NCBI GenBank assembly: GCA_963833955.1
Contig: CAWHZY010000015.1
Location: forward strand, 1-64,000
Origin: Roseiarcus sp963833955
Lineage (GTDB): Bacteria; Pseudomonadota; Alphaproteobacteria; Rhizobiales; Beijerinckiaceae
Length of the DNA stretch: 64,000 nt
Direction of reading: 5' to 3'
Positions within the stretch are counted from its first letter, which is position 1, and each line of letters opens with the position of its first letter. Shown piece after piece: positions 45,653 to 53,567 of this stretch. Made by a program: the position numbers and the translations under genes. A model generated the notes under the pieces. It searched no databases. It worked only from the letters and a program-made list of their open reading frames with translations, and was not told where the DNA came from.

Positions 45653-46783
45653 ATGTCAAGCAAGCCCGATTCAAGCAAAGAATTTGCCGGGCTTGAAATT
45701 GCCAGATTCTTGTGCGCGCTCGCGGTGATCTTCTGGCACTATCAGCATTTCTTCGTGAAAGGCATTTACGCTGGCGTTGGTCAGGCTGGTAAATTCCCAT
45801 TGTATCATCTATTCGGCTTTTTTTACGACAACGGGTATCTTGCCGTTCAGATATTTTGGATGATATCGGGACTTATTTTTTTTTGGAAATATAGCACCTC
45901 GATCAACAGCGGGGAAATTTCGGCTTATCGATTTTTCGTCCTGAGGTTTTCGCGACTCTATCCGCTGCATTTCGCTACGCTGATCGTGGTTGCGCTTCTT
46001 CAAATGATCTACATTCGGACGCACGGAATCTCATTTGTCTATCGCAATAATGACGCCTTTCATTTCACGCTTCAGCTAGCGTTTGCTTCGAATTGGATCG
46101 ACGAGCTCCCGATGACGTTCAATGGACCCATCTGGAGCGTCTCGGTCGAAGTGCTGATCTATGCGTTCTTTTTCGTCGTCGCGTCGTTTCTCAGGCCCAG
46201 CCTCAAACTGTGTCTCGTCTTGTGTATCGTCGTCACCATCGCCAGCAGGGCCACGGGTCAAATCCATACGCAGAACGTGTTCCAGTGTGTCGAGTTCTTC
46301 TTCGCGGGCGGCGCCATGCAGGCGATCCGCGCCAGTTTGTCGCATCGCCAAAAACTTGTCGGGTTCGGCGTTTGCGTGCTGGGCCTGTGCTTGTCCATCG
46401 CGACAAATTTCAGGTTCGGCTCCACGATTGGCTTCAGCTTTTTCATCGTTGCCGCCTTCGCGCTGCTGGACGAGGTTGTCCCCCTGCGGCGAAGCGCGCT
46501 GACCCATGTCGGGGACCTGACCTACGCGACGTACCTCCTGCACTTCCCGATCCAGCTGGCGAGCGTTCTGGTCGTCGACGCCCTGGGCCTCAGCCGCGAT
46601 CTGTTTCTCGCGCCGGGGGCGTTGGCGGCCTTCATCCTGGGAACCTTCGGATCGGCCTGGATTGTCTTTCGGATCTTCGAAATGCCGGCGCAGGATGCGC
46701 TGCGGGCGGCATGGCTTCCGCGGCGCGAACCCATGGCTGTGGCAACCACCGCCGCTAGTCCCACCTTTCCCCAAATGCGATAA
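45653..46783 (+). CDS. Acyltransferase family 3 membrane protein
   Basis: About 376 residues, with an in-frame TTG 45 bp upstream as alternative start. The first helix carries GLEIARFLCALAVIFWHYQH, the RxxA...H signature of acyltransferase-3 (OafA/NodX type) enzymes. SGLIFFWKYS follows and FFVLRFSRLYPLHFATLIVV has the RxxR-P motif; about ten hydrophobic segments in all. Such enzymes O-acetylate surface polysaccharides or lipids using cytoplasmic acetyl-CoA. GC is lower than neighbours, which suggests transfer. Confidence 0.85.
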   Translation: MSSKPDSSKEFAGLEIARFLCALAVIFWHYQHFFVKGIYAGVGQAGKFPLYHLFGFFYDNGYLAVQIFWMISGLIFFWKYSTSINSGEISAYRFFVLRFSRLYPLHFATLIVVALLQMIYIRTHGISFVYRNNDAFHFTLQLAFASNWIDELPMTFNGPIWSVSVEVLIYAFFFVVASFLRPSLKLCLVLCIVVTIASRATGQIHTQNVFQCVEFFFAGGAMQAIRASLSHRQKLVGFGVCVLGLCLSIATNFRFGSTIGFSFFIVAAFALLDEVVPLRRSALTHVGDLTYATYLLHFPIQLASVLVVDALGLSRDLFLAPGALAAFILGTFGSAWIVFRIFEMPAQDALRAAWLPRREPMAVATTAASPTFPQMR

Positions 46784-46806
46784 GATGCGGCGAGGTTTGT
46801 CCCCCC

Positions 46807-48589
46807 ATGCCAATTCGCCGTCTCGACCCCTTGACCATCGACCGCATCGCCGCGGGCGAGGTGATCGAGCGGCCCGCCGCGGCGATCAAGGAATTGGTCG
46901 AGAACGCGCTCGACGCCGGGGCAAAATCGGTCGAGGTCACGATCGAGGCCGGCGGACGGCGGCTCATCCGGGTCGTCGATGACGGGCATGGGCTGGACGA
47001 GGCCGATCTCGCGCTCGCGGTCGAACGGCATGCGACGTCGAAATTGCCCGACGGCGATCTCATGCAAATCGCCACTTTCGGCTTCCGCGGCGAGGCGCTG
47101 CCCTCGATCGCCTCGGTGTCGCGGCTCGAGATCCGCACCCGCACCCCGGGCGCGCCGCACGGGCTCAGGCTCCTGGTCGAGGACGGGATCAAAAGCGCGA
47201 TCGAACCTTGCGCCGCGCCTTTGGGCGCGCGGGTCGAGGCGCGCGATCTGTTCGCCGCGACCCCGGCGCGACTCAAGTTCCTCAAATCCGATCGCGCCGA
47301 GGCGCTCGCCGCAGCCGATGCGGTCAAGCGTCTCGCCATGGCTGCGCCCCAGGTCCGCTTCTCGTTCACGACCGATTTGGGCTCAGGCTTCGACTGGCCA
47401 GCCTGCGGACCGGGCGAAGCAGGCTTCGCGGAGCGGCTCCGGCAGGCTTTGGGCGGGGACTTCGGCTCGAATTCAGTCGCGCTCGACGCCAGTCGCGAGG
47501 CGCTGAGGCTTACGGGCCGCATCGGCCTGCCGACCTACAGTCGGCCCAATGCTTCCCAGCAATTCCTGTTCGTCAATGGGCGGGCGGTGCGCGACAAAAC
47601 GCTCGCGGGCGCGCTGCGCGGCGCCTATCTCGATTTCGTGCCCCCGGGCCGGCACGCGGTGGCGGCCTTGTTCGTCGAATGCGATCCGGCGCAGGTCGAC
47701 GTCAATGTCCATCCTGCGAAAGCCGAAGTGCGCTTCCGCGACGCCTCGGCCGTCCGCAGCCTGATCGTCGGGACGATCAAGCAGCGCCTCGGCGACGCGG
47801 GACGACGGGCGTCGACCACGGGGGGAACGGCGACAATCCTCGCCATGCGCCCCCCGCAACCCTATCGCGGCGCGTCCTATTCCCCACGCTGGGACTGGCG
47901 GGCCTCGCCCGCGGCGCCGCAACTGGCCGAGCCTGCGCAGGCGAGCTTCGCCGAAGTCGCGCCCTCCGCGGCCCCGCCGGCGCCCGTGGCCAACGAGCGA
48001 GACCTCGCCGCTCCGCTCGGCGCGGCCCGGGCGCAATTGCACGAGAACTACATCATCGCCCAGACCCGGGACGGCGTCGTCATTGTCGACCAGCATGCGG
48101 CGCATGAGCGCATTGTCTATGAGAAGCTCAAGCGCCAGCGCGAGGAGGGCGCGATCGAGCGCCAGGCGCTGCTGACCCCGGTCATCGTGGACCTCGACCC
48201 CGACGCCGCAGCGCTGCTCGACGCGCATTCCGAGGAACTGGCGGCCCTTGGCCTCATCCTCGAGGGCTTCGGCCCCGGCGCCATGATGGTGCGCGAAGCC
48301 CCCGCCGCGATCGCGCAGGGCGACCTTGCCGCGCTGGTCCGCGATCTCGCCGCCGATCTCGCCGCCGAGGACGGCGCCCAGACCCTGGCGCGGCGACTCG
48401 ATCAGCGGCTTGGCGACCTTCGCCTGCCATCATTCGGTGCGCTCGGGCCGGCCGCTGAAGCCTGAGGAGATGAACGCCCTCCTGCGCACAATGGAGGCGA
48501 CGCCGGGCGCCGGCCAATGCAACCATGGCCGCCCGACTTATGTGGAACTCAAGCTCACTGACATCGAGCGGCTGTTCGGGCGGCGCTAG
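46807..48589 (+). CDS. mutL: DNA mismatch repair protein MutL (one frameshift)
   Basis: A MutL of about 594 residues. GHKL ATPase motifs: IDRIAAGEVIERPAAAIKEL, ENALDAGAKS, VVDDGHGL and ATFGFRGEALPSIASV; ATP-lid region TSKLPDGDL. The linker (about residues 340-400) is Pro/Ala-rich; the C-terminal dimerisation domain has QLHENYIIAQTRDGVVIVDQ and HAAHERIVYE. The last 55 residues, ACHHSVRSGRPLKPEEMNAL to CNHGRPTYVEL and ERLFGRR, are in another frame, so a shift near 48420 is required; without it the protein ends at 48465. This is probably a sequence error. Confidence 0.9.
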
Positions 48590-48861
48590 GCGGCCGATTT
48601 GGATTTCCTTGGCCAAGCCGAATTTGACGGCGTTTTGACCCCCTGAAACGGGGTTGGAAAAGCTTGGATTTCCTTGGATTCTCTCGTCCGAAATGAGCCT
48701 TTTCAATGGGTTACGGGAGAATTTCGCTGAAAACTTTTTCGCGCGCCTTTTGCGCCGCGAGGGGTCCGGGAAGCGAGGCGCATACCCTTTCGCGGGCTAT
48801 GAATATACATGCAAGATATGATATTTTAGTCGTTCCCATTCCGTACATACACATTGTATTA

Positions 48862-50003
48862 TACCCTGACTCCGCGGATAGCCGAGAAAAAGGCTTGCGG
48901 TGATTTGATTTTTGGATTCGGCTGAAGCGGATGATTCGCGGCGGATTCCTTTCGCCTCGTGAGCGCTCGGATCTGAAAGGGCTGCTGCGAGACGGTCATA
49001 CCGAGCAGCGCGTGGCGCGACGGGCCAATGCGATGCTTCTTCTGGACGATGGCTGGAACTGCGAGCGGGTCGCCAAGGCGCTGTATCTTGATGACGATAC
49101 AGTCAGGGACTGGCGCAAACTCTATGCGGAAGGCGGGATTGACGGCCTGCGGCGCTTCGAAGCCGGAGGCGGCGCCGGTCACCTGAGTCAGGCGCAAGAG
49201 GAAGAACTGGCCACCTATGTGTTCGAAGGCCTGCCGCGTTCGGCGCGAGAAGTGGGCGTGTTTCTCAAACAGCGGTTTGGCGTGGTCTACGAGAGCCGCT
49301 CCGGGTTGATCGCGCTGCTTCATCGGCTCGGCTTTGAATACAAAAGGCCTCGAACGATTGGCCGCGGCATGCGCGTGGACGAACAGCAGGCGTTTATTGG
49401 CGATTATGAGCGCCTGCTGAATGCGCTCGAGCCCGATGAGGCCGTTGTCTTTGTCGACGCCGTGCATCCGGTCTATGCGGCGCGCGCCGTCGGCTGCTGG
49501 GCGCGGCCGCAGGACACGCCGGCGATCGCGCAGACGGCCGGTCGCGGCCGCCTCAACATTCACGGCGCGCTCGACCTCGAAACCGGCCGGACCGCGATGA
49601 TCGAGGTGGAAAGCGTCGATGCGGCCTCGACGATCAGGCTCCTGGAAACGATTGAAGCGAGATATCCGCTGACGGCGCTGGTCCACGTCTTTCTGGACAA
49701 CGCGCGCTACCATCACGCCGTAATCGTTCAGCAATGGCTGGACCAACCCGGCCGACGGATAAAGCTGCGCTTCATCCCCAGCTACTGCCCGCATTTGAAC
49801 CCGATCGAGCGGCTGTGGGGCGTCATGCACAAGCGCATCACCCACAACAGAACCTGGCGCAACTTCCGCACATTCGCAGACTACGTGATGCAATTCCTGA
49901 CCGACAAAGTCCCGAAAACATGGGCGGATTTTCGCGATTCGGTAACCGATAATTTCCGCGTCATCGATCCAAGGCGTTTTCGCGTTTTGGTATGATCAGG
50001 GTA
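48862..50003 (+). mobile_element. IS630 family insertion sequence, complete
   Basis: Ends are short inverted repeats TACCCTGA and TCAGGGTA flanked on both sides by TA, the target duplicated by IS630/mariner elements. The 1142-bp element encloses one intact transposase. Its insertion separates mutL from the SnoaL-like gene. Confidence 0.87.
48931..49995 (+). CDS. IS630 family transposase
   Basis: A 354-residue DDE transposase. The N-terminal helix-turn-helix is RVAKALYLDDDTVRDWRKLY. The winged-helix part VGVFLKQRFGVVYESRSGLI and the catalytic core with VFVDAVHP (first Asp), HVFLDNARYHHA (second Asp) and CPHLNPIERLWG (Glu) are complete. The frame is intact, so the element could be active. Confidence 0.92.
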   Translation: MIRGGFLSPRERSDLKGLLRDGHTEQRVARRANAMLLLDDGWNCERVAKALYLDDDTVRDWRKLYAEGGIDGLRRFEAGGGAGHLSQAQEEELATYVFEGLPRSAREVGVFLKQRFGVVYESRSGLIALLHRLGFEYKRPRTIGRGMRVDEQQAFIGDYERLLNALEPDEAVVFVDAVHPVYAARAVGCWARPQDTPAIAQTAGRGRLNIHGALDLETGRTAMIEVESVDAASTIRLLETIEARYPLTALVHVFLDNARYHHAVIVQQWLDQPGRRIKLRFIPSYCPHLNPIERLWGVMHKRITHNRTWRNFRTFADYVMQFLTDKVPKTWADFRDSVTDNFRVIDPRRFRVLV

Positions 50004-50108
50004 TAGCATAGATTTCTGAATATTGGAACATCTTACGTGGCTCCTGTCGGATTGGCTGTGGGCGCGGAAAGCGCGGAATTGGGGAAGGACAGGCGTTGGC
50101 AAAGTAAG

Positions 50109-50276
50109 ACGTCCTGGCCGGGCTTGACCCGGCAATCCACGCGGTTCGGCTCAACGCATGACCGGAAGCGAGCGACACGGCCGGATAGCCTCGCTCCGTA
50201 AAGCCGTGAGAGATGTCGGCCTCATCTTTGGGGTGGGGCCGCGTGCATGGCCGGGTCAAGCCCGGCCATGACGGCG
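50109..50276. repeat. Inverted pair of TGGCCGGGCTTGACCCGGC-type elements
   Basis: TGGCCGGGCTTGACCCGGC near 50112-50130 and its inverse GCCGGGTCAAGCCCGGCCA near 50252-50270 frame 120 bp of spacer. Each half is itself palindromic (CCGGG...CCCGG). This is a widespread alphaproteobacterial intergenic repeat type. Confidence 0.75.
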
Positions 50277-50323
50277 AAAGCTCCGTCATGGAGGGCGCTC
50301 CGAAACAGCAATGCGAGCGACTG

Positions 50324-50710
50324 TCAAAGCTGCGCTTCGATCGCCGCCTTGTCGATCACCGACCAGACCTCCGCAATTCTTTCGTCATGGAATTGATAGA
50401 AGACGTTTTCGGCGAAGACGACCCGTCTGCCGTTGACCGGGAGCCCGAGAAACAGACCCTTCGGCCGGCAGTCGAATCGCAGCCGGCTTGCGACGTGCGG
50501 CGGATCGCAGATCAGAAGTTCGATGTTGAATTGGAGGTCCGGGATCTCCTCGAAATCGCGCTCGAGCATGGCGCGATAGCCGGCGAGGCCGAAGGGCCGG
50601 CCGTTGTGTCGCGCGTCGTCGGCGACAAATCGATGCAGATTCGGCCAATCTTGCCGGTTCAGGCAGGCGATGTAGCCTCGGTAGAGGTCGGCGAGAGCGG
50701 TTTCGGTCAT
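50324..50710 (-). CDS. SnoaL-like/NTF2-fold ester cyclase-type protein
   Basis: A 128-residue single-domain protein with the SnoaL-like polyketide-cyclase pattern: LYRGYIACLNRQDWPNLHRF, FVADDARHNGRPFGLAGYRA, LICDPPHVASRLRFDC and ENVFYQFHDERIAEVWSVID. The Asp/His pair in the pocket is present. Members act as small cyclases or isomerases, but most bacterial ones are of unknown substrate. No signal peptide. Confidence 0.82.
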   Translation of the reverse strand: MTETALADLYRGYIACLNRQDWPNLHRFVADDARHNGRPFGLAGYRAMLERDFEEIPDLQFNIELLICDPPHVASRLRFDCRPKGLFLGLPVNGRRVVFAENVFYQFHDERIAEVWSVIDKAAIEAQL

Positions 50711-50894
50711 GTCCGCAACTTAACCCAAAACGCGGCCAAACGACTTCAAGGTCTCTAAGCCACCGCGGGCTCGATACCTTGCGTTTATTCGGTCGGGTTG
50801 TTCACGGCATTTACATCCGCAACGCTGTTCCTCGCTTGTTCCGCTGGAGCGAATCAGCTAACTCTATCATCATTGGTGATCGGTTCTTTTCGAA

Positions 50895-51001
50895 CCGCCC
50901 TCCCGACGGTGACCTGTCCTGAGCGGAGCGTGTCGCGCGAGAGCGTGGCAGCAGCGAAGCGCAAGGCCACAGCACATGCGTCAATCACGCCGTGCTGCGC
51001 C
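50895..51001 (+). repeat. 107-bp direct repeat, copy 1
   Basis: Runs from CCGCCCTCCCGACGGTGA to ACGCCGTGCTGCGCC. It differs from the copy at 51201 only around GACCTGTCC versus GAACGGTCC. It lies 5' of the reverse-transcriptase stump. Confidence 0.85.
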
Positions 51002-51200
51002 CACCGAAACATGGAGGTTCCGATGCCCGTGGTACGTAATACTAAGAGCCGGGCTATGGACTTTTGTGACGGAGGTCGGCGAGGGCGGGGGCGACACGCC
51101 AAATTAAGCGCTTGTTCACGTTTTGTTCTAGACGGCCTTTCAGCCGCGCTGACGATGTGGATGGGTATCGTCGATGTGCGGGTCAAGATTTCTCTTGCTT

Positions 51201-51307
51201 CCGCCCTCCCGACGGTGAACGGTCCTGAGCGGAGCGTGTCGCGCGAGAGCGTGGCAGCAGCGAAGCGCAAGGCCACAGCACATGCGTCAATCACGCCGTG
51301 CTGCGCC
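51201..51307 (+). repeat. 107-bp direct repeat, copy 2
   Basis: Near-identical to copy 1 with 199 bp between them. It ends about 28 bp before the reverse-transcriptase frame. Confidence 0.85.
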
Positions 51308-51334
51308 TAGTCTCACGGGCTTCGGTGTACCAAA

Positions 51335-51614
51335 ATGCTCGCTCCTCAGCCCGGGCGGACTGGCAACGGTCCAAGACCCACCAAAATTCTATCGAAGGCT
51401 GTGCTTTCAACGGTCTGGGCTGAGTCTCGGGACTCGACGACCAAAGCAGGTCGGCCGGGTATCGATAAGGAAGCAGCGCGACAATTTGGCTCAAACCTAG
51501 ATAGCAACCTTGCTCATATTGCTCGTCAACTGGGCAATGGGACTTACGGTTTTTCAAAGCTTCGCGCCGTTTTCGTACCTAAGCCCGATTCCGATAGGGA
51601 ACGTGTTATCTGTA
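51335..51614 (+). pseudogene. N-terminal stump of a reverse transcriptase
   Basis: From the ATG to the IS3 left end the frame encodes about 93 residues that look like RT motifs 0-2: TKAGRPGIDKEAARQFGSNL, the basic NGTYGFSKLRAVFVPKP and DSDRERVIC, after which the catalytic palm (YxDD) should follow but is replaced by the insertion sequence. The coding frame continues 38 bases into the IS by chance. The pattern is that of retron/defence or group-II-like RTs; the subfamily cannot be fixed without the palm. The palm motifs are not found on the other side of the IS, so the gene is truncated. Confidence 0.65.
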
Positions 51615-51653
51615 TGAACCGCTCCGGCATTGCCGGAGGCCATATTGTTTGAG

Positions 51654-52553
51654 TCACGCCGCCATGGCTGGGTCGTTCAGCATGGCGAAGTAGCGCTCCT
51701 CGGCTTCGGCCGGCGGGATGAAGCCGATGGGTTCCAGAAGCCGGCGATTGTTGAACCAGTCCACCCACTCGAGGGTTGCGAACTCGACGGCCTCGAAGGT
51801 GCGCCACGGTCCTCGTCGATGGACGACCTCAGCCTTGTAGAGGCCGTTGATCGTCTCGGCAAGCGCGATTATCTAACGCTGGCTGCCGACGGAGGGCTCG
51901 ATCCCCGCTTAGGTGAGACGCTCGGTGTATTTGATCGAGACATATTGGGCGCCGCGATCACTATGATGGACGAGGCCGCTGGGGCTGGCAGGCCTTCGGT
52001 CATGGAGCGCCTGTTCGAGGGCGTCCAGGACGAAGTCGGCGTGCGCCGTCCTGCTGGCCCGCCAGCCGACGATCCGCCGGGCGTAGGCGTCGATGACGAA
52101 GGCGACATAGATGAAGCCGGTCCAGGTCGCGACATAGGTAAAATCGGCCAGCCACAGACGGTCAGGCGCGGAAGCGTGGAATTGCCGGTTCACGCGATCC
52201 AGCGGACAGGGGGCCGCCTTGTCGCTGATCGTTGTCCGCAAAGGCTTGCCCCGGATGGCTCCCCGAAGACCCATGTCCCGCATCAGCCGTGCGACCGTGC
52301 ATCGAGCAGCGCTGAAGCCTTCCCGCCGCAACTGACGCCAGACCTTGCGCACGCCATAGACGCGGAAGTTCTCCTCGAACACGCGCCGGATCTCGACCTT
52401 CAGATCAGCGTCGCGGCGGACCCTGTCGGGCAGGCGGGAGGGATCGGCGCGCCTGGCGGCATAGGCGTGATAAGTCGACGGGGCGATCGGCAGAACTCTG
52501 CAGATCGGCTCGACCCCGTAGGTCTGGCGATGATCGTCGGTGAAGGCGATCAT
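51654..52553 (-). pseudogene. IS3 transposase OrfB, interrupted
   Basis: The rve-type integrase core is recognisable: DRLWLADFTYVATWTGFIYV (first Asp), FVIDAYARRIVGWRAS, LVHHSDRGAQYVS (second Asp), ALAETINGLYKAEVV (catalytic Glu), and the usual tail FIPPAEAEERYFAML. In-frame TAA at 51909-51911 and TAG at 51873-51875, together with a loss of two residues between them, break it. It starts inside the end of orfA (ATGA). It is unlikely to be functional. Confidence 0.85.
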
Positions 52554-52879
52554 GGCTTGAACCGGCGGTCGAGCTCCGCCTGGGCAAAATATGCCGACGC
52601 CATGCGAAGGATTTCATTCGCCTGCCGGAGTTCCCGGTTCTCCCGCTCCAGCGCCTTCAGGCGCTCGGCAATTTCGGTCGGAACGCCGCCACGCACGCCG
52701 CTGTCGGTCTCCGCCTTCTTGACCCACTCATTGAGCGACTGCGCCGTGCAGCCGATCTTCGCGGCAATCGAAGTCACCGTCGCCCACCGCGAGGGATGAT
52801 CCTTCTCGTGCTCGAAAACCAGCCGAACCGCGCGCGTGCGCACTTCGGGCGAAAATCGGTTCCTTGTCTTGCTTGCCAT
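52550..52879 (-). CDS. IS3 transposase OrfA
   Basis: A 109-residue helix-turn-helix protein: RNRFSPEVRTRAVRLVFEHE, ATVTSIAAKIGCTAQSLNEW, and a leucine-zipper-like segment ERLKALERENRELRQANEIL. This is the DNA-binding part of IS3 transposase, normally fused to OrfB by -1 frameshifting. The frame is intact. Confidence 0.88.
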   Translation of the reverse strand: MASKTRNRFSPEVRTRAVRLVFEHEKDHPSRWATVTSIAAKIGCTAQSLNEWVKKAETDSGVRGGVPTEIAERLKALERENRELRQANEILRMASAYFAQAELDRRFKP

Positions 52880-52929
52880 TGCTCCACCTTCTCAAGGTTA
52901 GGAGCCTCCGGCAAATTCGGAGCGGTTCA

Positions 52930-53227
52930 AACTAAACTTACGCGCGAATTTTCCTTTGACAAAAGACTAGAGGACAAAAGTAACTTGCAAGACACAGTTG
53001 TTGAACTATCTAGATCGATTGCTGCCTATCTTGGTATCTATAGAGACGCTCACAACTACCGAAACCTCGAGAATGAGCTAAAGGGTCTAAGACAATCTAT
53101 CCTGACGGGAATATTTAGAGATTTGTTCGGATATGAATGCCTGCAGGCCCTTTCCCGCGAAGGCATGAAGTTCCTTGGTATAGAGGTCTCAAGCACTATC
53201 GAGCCCAACGTCGAACTGGACGTCTGA
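52930..53227 (+). pseudogene. C-terminal fragment of an unknown low-GC protein
   Basis: Open in one frame from the IS3 right end to TGA at 53225. It encodes about 98 residues with alternating charge and predicted helices (SIAAYLGIYRDAHNYRNLEN, LRQSILTGIFRDLFGYECLQ). GC is much lower than the surroundings, like the RT stump side. No start codon or RBS is seen, so it is a remnant. It could be the C-terminal part of the same RT gene or of a companion; I do not recognise it. Confidence 0.5.
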
Positions 53228-53567
53228 CTGAAGCGCGGGTCATAGGTAACGCGCTCAGTTGTGATCCGCCCTCGCTGGGTTTATCTCGGCGCGCTGTCTC
53301 CTCCTGCCTGACAAGTGAGACGTTTTCCTTGACCGGCGCGCGATTGTCCGGAGCGACTGACAGAAAAAGGCGCCTAAACGATTGAAAGAATTGATCCGCT
53401 GCCAGAGCCGGCAAGCCCGTCTTCACAACCGCCTTTGGGCTAGAGCCTGCCCCGATTCTGACTTTTGCACTTCGCGCTTCGCGATCCGGTCCGACCTAGC
53501 CGACTTGAGGTCGCCGCGGCGCAAGGCTAAAGGCCAAGCGTCCCCCAGACTGAAAGACCGCAGGCCT
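53228..53567. other. Intergenic region upstream of purL
   Basis: About 340 bp with no supported gene. The frame of purL is open through its second half, so the true purL start may lie further left than annotated. Confidence 0.4.

Larger units (their letters stand above)
50711..51334. other. Non-coding region with two 107-bp direct repeats
   Basis: Between the SnoaL-like gene and the reverse-transcriptase stump. A frame spans both repeats (50798-51310), but its peptide simply repeats itself and has no family resemblance, so I treat the region as non-coding. GC drops between the repeats (about 51040-51180). Confidence 0.5.
51615..52929 (-). mobile_element. IS3 family insertion sequence, degenerate
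   Basis: Imperfect terminal inverted repeats of about 27 bp: TGAACCGCTCCGGCATTGCC at the left and the inverse of TGAACCGCTCCGAATTTGCC at the right. It carries orfA and a disrupted orfB. The flanks (CTGTA on the left, AACTA on the right) show no target duplication, so sequence next to it has probably been deleted or the two ends come from different insertions. Confidence 0.85.

Noticed and set aside
50798..51310. A 170-codon frame across the two 107-bp repeats
   Set aside because: The peptide is the translated repeat twice plus unrelated linker, no family resemblance or RBS; better read as non-coding repeats.
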